From the NCBI RefSeq assembly GCF_004010325.2, contig NZ_SADR02000003.1, forward strand, positions 178,501 to 242,500: a stretch of DNA of 64,000 nt. The letters run 5' to 3'. The notes beneath the pieces are model-generated. The model did no database searches and was not told where the DNA came from. It worked only from the letters and a program-made list of their open reading frames with translations. The translations under genes and the position numbers were made by a program. Numbering within the stretch: position 1 is the stretch's first letter; each line of letters starts with the position of its first letter. Below are positions 28,008-40,235 of this stretch, in pieces. The DNA comes from Mesorhizobium sp. M00.F.Ca.ET.216.01.1.1. GTDB taxonomy: Bacteria > Pseudomonadota > Alphaproteobacteria > Rhizobiales > Rhizobiaceae.

Positions 28008-28595
28008 TCAGATGGCGTATTTGACGACGATATAGAGCAAAATCAGGGCAGCGGCCGCTGCGCTCGCAATCTGGCCAAGACGCTTTTCGATGAATTCGCG
28101 GATCGGTTCGCCATAGCGGCGCAGCAGCCAGGCCAGAAACAGGAAGCGGGCGCCGCGGGCGACGATCGCCAGCAAGACGAACAGCAGCAGAGGCACGCCG
28201 ATAACGCCGGACAGGATCGTCACCACCTTGATCGGCGGCAAATGGGCAAGGCCCGAGGTGACCAGCATCAGGATGATGAAGCCGACGCCCGAGGAGGTGC
28301 GCAGCGCCTCGAACTGGTCATACTTGCCGTAGAATTCGAGGATCGGCACCGCCACCGCGTCATAGGCATAGTGGCCGATGAACCAGCCGGCGATGCCGCC
28401 GAGCACCGAAGCGACGGTGGCAATCAGCGCGTAGCGATAGGCGCGATCCGGCCGCGACAGCGCCATCGGCAGATAGAGCACGTCGGCCGGCACCAGGAAC
28501 ACCGAGCTTTCGACAAAAGCGATGAAGGCCAGCCACCATTCGGCGGATTTCCTTGCCGCCAGCGACAAGGTCCAGTCGTAAAGTCCGCGAAGCAT
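28008..28595 (-). CDS. YqaA/DedA-like membrane protein
   Basis: Protein of 195 residues with about five hydrophobic segments. It belongs to the YqaA group related to the DedA/SNARE-associated family: ESSVFLVPADVLYLPMALSRP, the GWFIGHYAYD motif, SGLAHLPPIKVVTILSG and ARGARFLFLAWLLRRYGEPIRE. DedA proteins are linked to lipid carrier flipping and envelope homeostasis; YqaA itself is poorly studied. It is likely co-transcribed with dsbB. Confidence 0.85.
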   Translation of the reverse strand: MLRGLYDWTLSLAARKSAEWWLAFIAFVESSVFLVPADVLYLPMALSRPDRAYRYALIATVASVLGGIAGWFIGHYAYDAVAVPILEFYGKYDQFEALRTSSGVGFIILMLVTSGLAHLPPIKVVTILSGVIGVPLLLFVLLAIVARGARFLFLAWLLRRYGEPIREFIEKRLGQIASAAAAALILLYIVVKYAI

Positions 28596-28728
28596 CGGCT
28601 CTCCTGTGAAGCGCCTGCCTGGCGCGGCATTTGTCTAGAAAGATTTTCCGCGCCGCACAATGGCCGCGCCTTCACGAAAACGAAAGGTGAAGTTTGGTCG
28701 CGGCTGCGATCCCTCGAGAATTGGCCAG

Positions 28729-28756
28729 TTGACGAACAGGCCTCTGACCGTATAGT
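28729..28756 (+). promoter_or_regulatory. promoter of tRNA-Leu
   Basis: TTGACG (28729-28734) and TATAGT (28751-28756) are separated by 16 bases and lie 28 bases before the mature tRNA. This is the clearest housekeeping-type promoter in the window. Confidence 0.7.
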
Positions 28757-28784
28757 CCGCGCCCATCCAGGCCGCCCGGCCTGA

Positions 28785-28869
28785 GCCCCTATGGCGGAAT
28801 TGGTAGACGCGCTCGACTCAAAATCGAGTTCCGCAAGGAGTGCTGGTTCGATCCCGGCTAGGGGCACCA
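28785..28869 (+). tRNA. tRNA-Leu (anticodon CAA)
   Basis: Class II tRNA of 85 bases including encoded CCA. The acceptor stem is GCCCCTA/TAGGGGC. The anticodon stem CTCGA/TCGAG encloses CTCAAAA, giving anticodon CAA at 28819-28821 (reads UUG). There is a long variable arm and a T-arm with loop TTCGATC. The discriminator base is A, as expected for leucine. Confidence 0.95.
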
Positions 28870-28935
28870 ATCATCGCTATCTGTCTTTTGTTTTGACCAT
28901 GATCTTCTCCGAACCGGAGGTTCGGGATCACGACC

Positions 28936-30216
28936 CTACCGCCGTCCCAGCAGGCTCCGCATCCGGTTGCGCAGCAGGCGCGCCATGTTGCGGGTCTCGC
29001 GGTAGAGATGAAGCTGCGACGCCGCCTGGCGGGCAAGGCGGTCGGCATCCGGCGTCAGCCCGATCACCAGCGTGCCGATCGGCTTGCACTCCGTCCACAG
29101 CCGGCTCATCACCGGATGGTCGGGCACGGCGCAGGAATCGGTCATCATGATGTTGGGGTCGTCGAGATGCTGCCTGGTCACCTCGATCATCAGCAGCGTG
29201 CCTGGCGAATAGGCGGCGAGCGTCTCGTCATAGGCCGTCTTCCAGGTGTAGGCGACGCCGGCCTCGACGAAGACGATCAGGCAGGCGATGGTGCGGCCGT
29301 CGAGCGTCAGCGAATGGATGCGGCACAGGTCATGCTCGGCCAGCCGGTGCACGGCCTCGCGGGCAAAGGCAGCGCGGTAGCGGTCGACCGCCATGGCGGT
29401 GCGCTCGCGTCCCTTCCAGCCGGCGGCCTCCAGCGTCAGGAAGCTTTCGATGGCGTGGCGGATCTCGTCCGGTCCGCGCGCCATGAGATGGTCCAGCCTG
29501 CCGAGGTCGGCAAGGCGCCGCTTCAGGCGGCGGAATTCGCGGTAATGATGCGAGCGCAGCGAGGCCTTCAAGTACTCTTCGCCGTCGAGCTCGCTTTCGA
29601 GCACCGGGCGGTCGGCCTTGCCGGTGGTGACAAGCGTCAGGCCGCGCGTCTCGGCGACCGTGGCAAGCAGGCTCGCAAGTGGGCCGTCAAGCCTGATGTC
29701 GGGCAGGACGAAGACTTTCGGCAGCTTGAGATGCGGCCGCGACAGCATCGCGAAAAAATCCTCGATGACGCCGACCGGATCGTCGCGGTCGACCAGCGGC
29801 GTGCCGATCGGGCCGAACGGGCTCGACCATGTGCGCATGACCGGGACGCCGAGCGGTATCACCGGCCGCTCGACCGAGAACGGCACCAGCAGGCGCAGGC
29901 GGTTGCGATATTCGTCGCCGTCGCGAATGACCGCCAGCCGCACCTCGCGGTCCTCCAGCCTCGGCATGGCGGGGGCCAGGAAGCGCGGGTTGAAGAAGAC
30001 GTTGGGTTCGACGGTGCGGGCGCAGAGATAGTCCAGTTCCTCGACCAGGTCGAAGCCGGCGGAGGCCGGATAGATCGCCAGCTTTCGCTGCGGCCGGTTG
30101 TTGGCCAGGATCTCGATATGGGCGGGATCGGCGTCGCGCGCCAGGCCGGCAAGGCCGGACACCATGGCGCCGGCCGGGCCGCCGCTGGTTTCCTCGAGCA
30201 ACGGAACGGCGGCCAT
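28936..30216 (-). CDS. CelD/BioF2-like GNAT acyltransferase
   Basis: Protein of 426 residues of the GNAT type found next to polysaccharide genes (PF13480-like, FemAB-related fold). The C-terminal domain shows SLRSHHYREFRRLKRR, the ESFLTLEAAGWKGR motif, and a closing VAYTWKTAYDETLAAYSPGTLLMIE block that is typical of the group. It starts one base inside the flippase stop (TGATG), so translation is coupled. The role is probably acylation of an exported glycan or lipid-linked intermediate; the substrate is not known. Confidence 0.78.
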   Translation of the reverse strand: MAAVPLLEETSGGPAGAMVSGLAGLARDADPAHIEILANNRPQRKLAIYPASAGFDLVEELDYLCARTVEPNVFFNPRFLAPAMPRLEDREVRLAVIRDGDEYRNRLRLLVPFSVERPVIPLGVPVMRTWSSPFGPIGTPLVDRDDPVGVIEDFFAMLSRPHLKLPKVFVLPDIRLDGPLASLLATVAETRGLTLVTTGKADRPVLESELDGEEYLKASLRSHHYREFRRLKRRLADLGRLDHLMARGPDEIRHAIESFLTLEAAGWKGRERTAMAVDRYRAAFAREAVHRLAEHDLCRIHSLTLDGRTIACLIVFVEAGVAYTWKTAYDETLAAYSPGTLLMIEVTRQHLDDPNIMMTDSCAVPDHPVMSRLWTECKPIGTLVIGLTPDADRLARQAASQLHLYRETRNMARLLRNRMRSLLGRR

Positions 30217-31619
30217 CAGGCGTCTCCCCCGGCGGCGGGCACGAAGATGGCCATGACGATGCCGAGCTTGCGCCAGACGGTGAAGGACAGTGCGCTGGCC
30301 TCGAAGATCATGGCGAGACTTGTGGCGATTGCCGCGCCCCACAGGCCGAAGAGCGGGATCAGCATCACGTTGAGGCCGATGTTGAAGGCCAGCGTCATGG
30401 CATAGACGGCAGCGCAGATGTTCTGGTTGCCGCTCATGGTCAGCAGGCTTTCGCAGGGGCCGACGGCGGCCCGCGCCACGACGCCGAAGACCAGCAGGAA
30501 CAGCAGTGGATAGCCGGCGGTGAATTCGGGGCCGAACAGCACCAGCATCGGCTTGCCCAGCGCCAGCACCAGCAGCGCCATCAGCAGCGACGGCCAGAAA
30601 GTCCACGACACGGTTTCGCGGGCAAAGGCGGCGAGCTTTTCCGGCTCGCCATGGGTGAACTGCGCGTAGCGCTGGGCGACGCCTGCTTTGACGGCGAAAT
30701 AGACGAAATGCACCAGCGCCAGCGTCTTCACGGTGGCGAAATAGACGGCGACGTCATCGGGATCGAGATAGGCGCCGACCATCAGCACGTCGGCATTGGT
30801 GAGCAGGAAGAAGAAGCTCTCGACCAGGAAGATCGGCAGCGACACCACGAACCACAGCCCGAAATGCACCCTCATCGGCCCGGCCGGTATGCTCCTGTCC
30901 ATGCGCGAGGTAACGCCGACGAGTTGGCCGAGCGTGGTGGCATAGGTGGCGGCGATCGAGGCGAAGATGGCTGTCTTGGCGTCGGGCGCGTAGCCCATCA
31001 GAAGCATCAGCGCCATGAATACCAGGATCAGCATCGGCCGTACCAGAAACGTCGGCGACAGCGCGAACAGCGCCCATGAGTTGGCGCGCGCAAGCCCTTG
31101 CAACAGGTCGGACATGGCGATCATCGGCAGGCAGATGACGCCGAGAATGAAGGGCACGACATAGTAGTTTTCGATCCAGGGCGCACACAGCCAGACGCCG
31201 AGCGCGCCAATGCCGGCGATCACCGTCGAGGCGACCAGCACGAACAGGCGGCTGGCCACCACGATGCCGCGCAATTCCGCCAGCATGCCGCGCTCGCGAT
31301 ACTCGGGGATGAAGCGGATGACCGAGGTGTGGAAACCGAGGCAGGCAAGGTTGCCGACGATGACCATCGTCACCCAGACGAGGACGAAGATGCCGTATTC
31401 GAACGAGCCCATCCAGCGCGCCATCAGCACCTGGCTGACGAAGGCGATGACGGCGCTGATGATGCGGATGGAAAAGGCAATCAGCGACATTCGGCCGGCT
31501 TCGCCGCGCTCGTCGGCGGTGAACAGCACGGCGTCGATGCGGCCAAGCAGCGGCCTTATGCGCAGCGCCAAGCGCTGCGGCAAGAACCGCCCGGCTGTCG
31601 TGGCCGCGGAAAAGCGCAC
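30216..31619 (-). CDS. polysaccharide flippase (Wzx/MATE-like, PST family)
   Basis: Integral membrane protein of about 467 residues with 12 or more hydrophobic segments. The N-terminal helix pair includes SQVLMARWMGSFEYGIFVLVW, typical of Wzx/MurJ-like flippases, and the C-terminal half has GPCESLLTMSGNQNICAAVY. I place the start at GTG 31619 with GGAG about ten bases upstream. The frame stays open to 31793, but that part has no family features. It pairs with the acyltransferase behind it, suggesting export of an acylated exopolysaccharide unit. No glycosyltransferase is in the window. Confidence 0.8.
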   Translation of the reverse strand: MRFSAATTAGRFLPQRLALRIRPLLGRIDAVLFTADERGEAGRMSLIAFSIRIISAVIAFVSQVLMARWMGSFEYGIFVLVWVTMVIVGNLACLGFHTSVIRFIPEYRERGMLAELRGIVVASRLFVLVASTVIAGIGALGVWLCAPWIENYYVVPFILGVICLPMIAMSDLLQGLARANSWALFALSPTFLVRPMLILVFMALMLLMGYAPDAKTAIFASIAATYATTLGQLVGVTSRMDRSIPAGPMRVHFGLWFVVSLPIFLVESFFFLLTNADVLMVGAYLDPDDVAVYFATVKTLALVHFVYFAVKAGVAQRYAQFTHGEPEKLAAFARETVSWTFWPSLLMALLVLALGKPMLVLFGPEFTAGYPLLFLLVFGVVARAAVGPCESLLTMSGNQNICAAVYAMTLAFNIGLNVMLIPLFGLWGAAIATSLAMIFEASALSFTVWRKLGIVMAIFVPAAGGDA

Positions 31620-31791
31620 CCCGATCACACTCCGTTTCCGCCTCTTTTCTGCCTGCGGGTCTATCCAAAACACATTAAGAAACGGTTGGGTGGCGAGCCG
31701 GTGGCGCCGTCGCAATACGGGGAGTGTGAGCGCGGTGTTCACCGCCATGCCATACGTCGGCGGGACAGCGCGCCCCTCTGGCCTGCCGGCC

Positions 31792-31814
31792 ATCTCCCCC
31801 TCAGGTGGGGAGAT
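31792..31814. repeat. palindromic intergenic repeat upstream of IS110
   Basis: ATCTCCCC (31792-31799) and GGGGAGAT (31807-31814) form a perfect 8-bp stem with a seven-base loop, preceded by GCGCCCCTCTGGCCTGCCGG. I recognise this pattern as a frequent intergenic repeat in Mesorhizobium-like genomes, from memory only. Confidence 0.55.
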
Positions 31815-31837
31815 TGGCTAGTCGCGAACGCCGGCGC

Positions 31838-31993
31838 CGCCCCTTGCATGTTCGGATTGCGGCTATTGCGCAAGATAGCTGCACTCCCCGACGGATGGCC
31901 GTCCGCCGAGTAGTGGACGGATGGGACCGTACGCCCCTTGGTGCGAACCGCGGATGAGCAAGGTCCATTCGTTCTCACATTGGTCCTGAACAG
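31838..31993 (+). other. IS110 left-end noncoding region, possible bridge-RNA remnant
   Basis: These 156 bases lie between the palindromic repeat and the transposase start and hold no gene. CCGTCC (31899-31904) and GGACGG (31915-31920) form a stem with a ten-base loop, and GACGG/CCGTC offers a competing hairpin. IS110-group elements encode their guide (bridge) RNA in the left noncoding end, and this is the only long noncoding stretch here. The element boundary is not proven. Confidence 0.25.
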
Positions 31994-32953
<960 letters not shown>

Positions 32954-32965
32954 CAACAAACACAG

Positions 32966-33016
32966 ATGCTCATCCGGCTCTCCGGGCCACCTTCTTCCCG
33001 TGTAACTGAGAGAAGG
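32966..33016. repeat. palindromic intergenic repeat downstream of IS110
   Basis: The segment TGCTCATCCGGCTCTCCGGG is followed by CCTTCT (32990-32995) and AGAAGG (33011-33016), a degenerate stem. The wording matches a dispersed repeat common in Mesorhizobium-like genomes as I remember it. It fills most of the gap between the transposase remnant and secA. Confidence 0.45.
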
Positions 33017-33026
33017 AAGAGGCGCC

Positions 33027-35759
<2,733 letters not shown>

Positions 35760-36007
35760 CCAATGGTCCTTTCGATAGCATTCTAATCGTTGCGACGGGC
35801 GCCGGGCGGCCCCATCAATTCCGCGTGAACAGACAAACGCAAAAAGCGCCCGGAAAACGGTTCTGGACGCAAAGTCGTTGGACAGATAAGAGGGGGCTCA
35901 ACTGATGTCAACGCCGCGCTCGTCCTGCGGGCCGCGCCAAATTCCGCCACAATCAGGCTGGTCTGGAAGCCGTCCCGCTCTAGCTATCCCCATTGGAGTC
36001 AATCGTA

Positions 36008-36925
36008 ATGTCCTTATTGTTCCGCCGTGCGTCGCTCGCCAGCCTTGGCCTGGCATTCGGGTTGTCGGCTCTGTCGCTGTCGCCGCTGATGGCGCAGGAA
36101 GCCGCCCCCGCCCAGCCCGACGCCGCAGCACCGGCAGCAAAGCCGGTCGACCCGAACGCCGTGGTCGCAACGGTCAACGGCCAGAAGCTGACCGAGGCAG
36201 ATCTTGGGCTTGCCGAGGGCGAACTGTCGCAGCAGTTCGCGCAGCTTCCGGCCGAACAGCGTCGCGCTGCCGCCCTTTCAGCGGCCATCGAGATCCGCGT
36301 CATGGCTGCCCAGGCGGTCACCACCGGGCTCGACAAGGACCCTGAATTCCAGCGCCGCATGGCATTCCTGCAGCAGCGTGCGCTGCATGGCGAGATGGTC
36401 GAAAAGGGCGTCGTCGACAAGGTCACCGACGCGGAAGTCCGCGCCCGCTATGACCAGGAAGTCGCCAACACGCCGCCGGTCAACGAGGTGCATGCCCGTC
36501 ACATACTGGTGAAGACGAAGGAAGAGGCCGAGGCGATCATCAAGCAGCTCGACGGCGGCGCCGATTTCCAGAAGCTCGCCAACGAGCACACCAGCGATCC
36601 GAGCGGCAAGACCAGCGGCGGCGATCTCGGCTGGTTCGGGCCTGGCCAGATGGTGCCGGAATTCGACAAGGCGGCCTTCGCGCTCGAAGTCGGTAAATAC
36701 ACTGAGCAGCCAGTGCAGTCGCAGTTCGGCTGGCACGTCATCAAGCTCGAGGACAAGCGCACCAAGCAGCCGCCGGCCTACGAACAGGTCAAGGACCAGG
36801 CTCGTCAGGCCGTCATCCGCGACAAGTATTTTGCCCTGGTCAAGACGCTGCGCGCAGCCGCCAAGGTCGAAATCCCGGACGAGACGCTGAAGAAGTCGGT
36901 CGACGCACTGGAGAGCTCGAAGTAG
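36008..36925 (+). CDS. periplasmic peptidyl-prolyl isomerase, parvulin type
   Basis: Secreted protein of 305 residues: a signal peptide with cleavage near SPLMAQEA, a Pro/Ala linker, a SurA-like N-terminal helical region, and one rotamase domain (about 160-255; VHARHILVKTKEEAE, SGGDLGWFGPGQMVPEF, SQFGWHVIKLED). It helps fold exported proteins, which fits its place beside secA. I chose ATG 36008 with GGAG nine bases upstream; a TTG at 35993 is in frame but lies before that ribosome site. Confidence 0.9.
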   Translation: MSLLFRRASLASLGLAFGLSALSLSPLMAQEAAPAQPDAAAPAAKPVDPNAVVATVNGQKLTEADLGLAEGELSQQFAQLPAEQRRAAALSAAIEIRVMAAQAVTTGLDKDPEFQRRMAFLQQRALHGEMVEKGVVDKVTDAEVRARYDQEVANTPPVNEVHARHILVKTKEEAEAIIKQLDGGADFQKLANEHTSDPSGKTSGGDLGWFGPGQMVPEFDKAAFALEVGKYTEQPVQSQFGWHVIKLEDKRTKQPPAYEQVKDQARQAVIRDKYFALVKTLRAAAKVEIPDETLKKSVDALESSK

Positions 36926-36941
36926 GTTCAGCCCGCGCCTG

Positions 36942-36967
36942 GACAGGGTGCTGCGCAGTGCCCTGTC
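36942..36967. terminator. hairpin after the parvulin gene
   Basis: GACAGGG (36942-36948) pairs with CCCTGTC (36961-36967), with further weak pairing inside. It starts 17 bases after the stop and has no U-tract. It may work as a 3' boundary for the parvulin message and, read the other way, for tetR. The rest of 36926-37169 shows no convincing gene. Confidence 0.45.
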
Positions 36968-37169
36968 GCTTCCGGAAGACTTGCTACTTGTAGTGGGGTA
37001 CCTGTGGTTGGTGCCTCGAACGCCGCCGGATCACCGGCGGCGAACGCGCCGGTGAATTCCGGTGCGCGCACCAGCAGCATCATCGCCCAGAACAGCGGCC
37101 AGACCGTCCCGCGGACAAAACTCCTTGCCTCCCGCTTGCATTGTCTTTTCAATCAAGCCGCCGATCGCC

Positions 37170-37805
37170 TCAGCGATTGCGAGCAATTATGCCTCGCATC
37201 ACATAGCGGACCGCCCTGCGTATAGTCGCTTCGTCCTCTGCGAGGCGATTGGTCAGGAGATGCGTCCAGGCATAGGAGGCGATCAGGTCGGCGACGAGTG
37301 CGGGCTCGACATCGGCCGCAACCTCGCCGCGCGCCTTGGCGCGCTCGATCATCTGGCCGGTATGGGCGCGGCGTCCTGTTGCGTATTCGGCAAGGGCGGC
37401 GGACGCGGCTTCATCCGACTGCGCCTCGGCGATCAGCGACCTGAACACGCTGCCCGACGACGTTTCACGCCAATGCGAGAACAGGCTCTCCAGGAAGCCG
37501 ACGAGGTCATCCTCGAGGTTGCCGGTGTGGGGATTGTCGACGCGCTTTTGCCGTTGATAGACTTCGAGCAGCAGGGCGGCCTTGCTCGGCCACCAGCGAT
37601 AGATCGTCGGTTTTCCCGCACGAGCCCGCCGCGCCACGGCCTCGATCGAAAAGCCGGAATAGCCGGCCTCGGCCAGCAGCGATTCGGCAGCATCGAGAAT
37701 GGCATCGGCACTTTCGGGGTTGCGCCGCGCCCCAATCGATTTGCGCGCTGGATCCGCGTCCTCACCCATCACCTTTTCCTTATCCAAGATTTCATCGGCA
37801 ATCAT
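37170..37805 (-). CDS. TetR-family transcriptional regulator
   Basis: Repressor of about 211 residues. The N-terminal helix-turn-helix spans roughly residues 30-75 (ILDAAESLLAEAGYSGFSIEAVARRARAGKPTIYRWWPSKAALLLEVY), with the YRWWPSK core typical of TetR proteins. The ligand domain follows and resembles the TetR_C_11/AcrR group. Start 37805 has AAGGG six bases upstream; ATG 37769 with AAGGA is an alternative giving 199 residues. It diverges from a small membrane protein gene across a large palindrome, so it probably controls both. The ligand is unknown. Confidence 0.85.
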   Translation of the reverse strand: MIADEILDKEKVMGEDADPARKSIGARRNPESADAILDAAESLLAEAGYSGFSIEAVARRARAGKPTIYRWWPSKAALLLEVYQRQKRVDNPHTGNLEDDLVGFLESLFSHWRETSSGSVFRSLIAEAQSDEAASAALAEYATGRRAHTGQMIERAKARGEVAADVEPALVADLIASYAWTHLLTNRLAEDEATIRRAVRYVMRGIIARNR

Positions 37806-37814
37806 ACATGACCC

Positions 37815-37843
37815 TTGACGAAACGAAACGGCCCGTTTTATAT
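37815..37843 (+). promoter_or_regulatory. promoter of the small membrane protein gene
   Basis: TTGACG (37815-37820) and TTATAT (37838-37843) are 17 bases apart, pointing to the gene at 37877. The palindromic operator covers the spacer and the -10 hexamer, so bound TetR would block polymerase. Confidence 0.55.
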
Positions 37844-37858
37844 AACGGAACGTTTCGT
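37823..37858. promoter_or_regulatory. 36-bp near-perfect palindrome, likely TetR operator
   Basis: The outer arms ACGAAACG (37823-37830) and CGTTTCGT (37851-37858) match perfectly, and inner arms CCGTT and AACGG (37833-37848) continue the symmetry. In total 15 of 18 base pairs are symmetric about 37840.5. It lies between the divergent tetR and membrane protein genes and overlaps the forward promoter. Confidence 0.75.
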
Positions 37859-37876
37859 ATCGATAAAGAGAAGGCA

Positions 37877-38113
37877 ATGACCTCAACTGCCACCGCCACG
37901 CGTTTCTCGCGCCCGCGCTTTGCGCTTCTGGTCCTGCTCGGCGTCTATCCGCTGATCACGGCCATCCTGTACGTGATCTTTCCGCTGACAGCGGACTGGC
38001 CGATCTGGCAGCGCACGCTGATTATCGCGCCGCTTATGGTGACGATCATGATATGGGGGCTGATCCCGGGCGTGCAGAAGACGTTCCGGGGTTTCCTCAA
38101 CCCTGCGCAATGA
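37877..38113 (+). CDS. two-helix membrane protein resembling the ABM-associated membrane domain
   Basis: Protein of 78 residues with two hydrophobic helices (about 18-38 and 49-66). The spaced pattern LLGVYPL, FPLTADWPIWQRT, APLMVTIMIWGLIPGVQKTFRGFL looks like the C-terminal membrane part often fused to antibiotic-biosynthesis-monooxygenase domains, here standing alone. It is divergent from tetR and probably repressed by it. With the regulator it forms a two-gene cassette between the parvulin gene and argJ. I have no evidence for its function. Confidence 0.65.
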   Translation: MTSTATATRFSRPRFALLVLLGVYPLITAILYVIFPLTADWPIWQRTLIIAPLMVTIMIWGLIPGVQKTFRGFLNPAQ

Positions 38114-38214
38114 CGATGGATCAAGGGCGGCGTTGGCTCTGAAAACGGCTTGCGCCGGCGCGCCGTATCGGGCAAACCGGCGTTCCTTTCGCGATTTTCC
38201 CGCCCGAGGTCTCC

Positions 38215-39456
38215 ATGTCCGCAACGATTTCACCGCTTGCGCCGAAGAAATATCCCAAAATGCCTGCCATCGAGGGCGTGCGCATCGCGACCGCCGAGGC
38301 CGGGATCAAATACAAGAACCGTACCGACCTGCTGGCCATGGTCTTCGACGCCGGCACCACGGTCGCTGGCGTGTTCACCAAGTCGAAATGCCCGTCGGCG
38401 CCAGTCGATTTCTGCCGGCAGAATCTTGGCGCCGGCAAGGCGCGCGTGCTGGTCGTCAATTCGGGTAACGCCAACGCCTTCACCGGCAAGAAGGGTCGTG
38501 CGTCCACCGCATTGACCGGCGAGGCGGCGGCCAAGGCGGCGGGATGCACGCCGGGCGAAGTGTTCCTGGCCTCCACTGGCGTCATCGGCGAGCCACTCGA
38601 CACGGCAAAGTTCAGCCACCTGCTCACCAGGCTGGTCAAGGACGGCAAGCCCGACCTGTGGACCGAGGCGGCCAACGCCATCATGACCACGGACACCTAT
38701 CCGAAAGTGGCGACCGCGACGGTCAAGCTCGGCGACGCCGACGTCACCATCAACGGCATCGCCAAGGGCGCAGGCATGATCGCGCCCGACATGGCGACGA
38801 TGCTTTCCTTCATCGCCACCGATGCGCCGATCGCAGCATCGGTGCTGCAGGACCTGTTGTCGCGCGGCACGGCCAAGACCTTCAATGCGGTCACGGTCGA
38901 CAGCGACACCTCGACCAGCGATACGCTGCTGATCTTCGCCACCGGCACAGCCGCCAAGCGCGGTGTACCTGATATAGCCGACGTGAAGGATGCGCGCCTC
39001 GGCGCATTCCGCCGTGCCCTCGGCAAGGTGCTGAAATCGCTGGCGCTACAGGTGGTGCGCGACGGCGAAGGCGCCCGCAAGCAGGTCGAAGTCACCGTCA
39101 CCGGCGCAAAATCGGCCCGCTCGGCCAAGCGCATCGCGCTGTCGATCGCCAATTCGCCGCTGGTCAAGACGGCGGTTGCCGGCGAGGACGCCAATTGGGG
39201 TCGCGTCGTCATGGCCGTCGGCAAGGCTGGCGAACCCGCCGACCGCGACAGGCTGTCGATCTGGTTCGGCGATATCAGGCTGGCACACGAGGGCGAGCGC
39301 GATCCAGCCTATTCCGAGGAGGCGACATCGGCGTATATGAAGCGCGACGAGATCCGCATCCGCGCCGACATCGGCATCGGCCGCGGCAAGGCAACGGTGT
39401 GGACCTGCGACCTCACCAAGGAGTATGTCGCCATCAACGGCGATTATCGGAGCTGA
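38215..39456 (+). CDS. argJ: bifunctional ornithine acetyltransferase/N-acetylglutamate synthase
   Basis: Arginine biosynthesis enzyme of 413 residues that moves acetyl groups from N-acetylornithine to glutamate. The precursor cuts itself before the Thr of MATMLSF (T195), giving alpha and beta chains; the flanking [14 protein letters not shown] motif is intact. Other hallmarks are [20 protein letters not shown] and the ending [14 protein letters not shown]. The stop overlaps the next start by one base. It begins an argJ-GNAT-mutT operon. Confidence 0.95.
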   Translation: MSATISPLAPKKYPKMPAIEGVRIATAEAGIKYKNRTDLLAMVFDAGTTVAGVFTKSKCPSAPVDFCRQNLGAGKARVLVVNSGNANAFTGKKGRASTALTGEAAAKAAGCTPGEVFLASTGVIGEPLDTAKFSHLLTRLVKDGKPDLWTEAANAIMTTDTYPKVATATVKLGDADVTINGIAKGAGMIAPDMATMLSFIATDAPIAASVLQDLLSRGTAKTFNAVTVDSDTSTSDTLLIFATGTAAKRGVPDIADVKDARLGAFRRALGKVLKSLALQVVRDGEGARKQVEVTVTGAKSARSAKRIALSIANSPLVKTAVAGEDANWGRVVMAVGKAGEPADRDRLSIWFGDIRLAHEGERDPAYSEEATSAYMKRDEIRIRADIGIGRGKATVWTCDLTKEYVAINGDYRS

Positions 39457-40235
39457 TGGCGTTGGTTTCCAGACATCCGGCAAGCGTGCTCGCGATCGTG
39501 CGCCGCTACGAGGCGGCCGGCTTTCGCGCCTGGCCAGCGGCGGCCGTCCATTATGACGGAACCTGGGTGGTGCGGCTGACGGCCGGCCATCCGGCCAAGC
39601 GGCTGAACTCGGTCAATCCGCTCGATCCAGGCGATGTCCAGCACATTCCCGAGCGCATCGGTCGCGCCGGCCGGCGTTTCGACGCCTATGGCAGGCCGCT
39701 GACCTTCCGGATCTCGCCGCTGTCGGGACCCGTTCTTTCCAGCCATCTCGACAGCGAGGGCTGGAGCACGTTCGCGGAGTCGCTGGTGATGCGGCTGCCG
39801 CTGGCGGGCACCCAGGTCGACACGGCGATGGACCAGATTCCACTGAAGGACATCAGCCGCTTCATCGGCGCGGCGCTCAAGGTGAGCGGCTCGGATGCGT
39901 CGCTGCGGCCGGGCCTGTCGGAGATCATCGGCGCCATCCAGCCGGAGGCCGGGCTATTTGCTCTCGAAGAGGGCACCGAGCCGCTGGCGACGCTGATCTG
40001 CGTCCATGACGGCGATCTTGCCGGACTGTTCGAGGTCGCCACAGACAAGTCCGTGCGCAACAAGGGCCACGGCCGCAATCTCATCTTGTCGGCGCTGAAA
40101 TGGGCGCGGCTGCGCGGCGCGCGGGAGGCCTGGCTGCAGGTCGAGGCCGACAATGCGCCGGCGCTGGCGCTCTATCGGTCGCTGGGCTTCGACGAAGTCT
40201 ACCGCTATCACTACCGCCGGCCGCCCGAAACATGA
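39456..40235 (+). CDS. GNAT-family N-acetyltransferase
   Basis: Protein of 259 residues. An unfamiliar N-terminal part (residues 1-130) is followed by a GNAT domain with the acetyl-CoA loop (DKSVRNKGHGRNLI) and the closing motif (ALALYRSLGFDEVYRYHYR). The start is fused to the argJ stop (TGATG) and the end overlaps mutT in an ATGA, so all three are translationally coupled. The acceptor substrate is unknown; linkage to argJ hints at amino-acid metabolism but does not prove it. Confidence 0.85.
   Translation: MALVSRHPASVLAIVRRYEAAGFRAWPAAAVHYDGTWVVRLTAGHPAKRLNSVNPLDPGDVQHIPERIGRAGRRFDAYGRPLTFRISPLSGPVLSSHLDSEGWSTFAESLVMRLPLAGTQVDTAMDQIPLKDISRFIGAALKVSGSDASLRPGLSEIIGAIQPEAGLFALEEGTEPLATLICVHDGDLAGLFEVATDKSVRNKGHGRNLILSALKWARLRGAREAWLQVEADNAPALALYRSLGFDEVYRYHYRRPPET

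Noticed and set aside
28785..28869. tRNA-Leu as an integration site of a genomic island
   Set aside because: I found no second copy of the tRNA 3' end and no integrase; the IS110 remnant is 3 kb away and uses another mechanism.
36928..37152. Possible 74-residue secreted protein on the minus strand after tetR
   Set aside because: It starts with TTG without a ribosome site and covers the hairpin after the parvulin gene. A weak hydrophobic segment is not enough.
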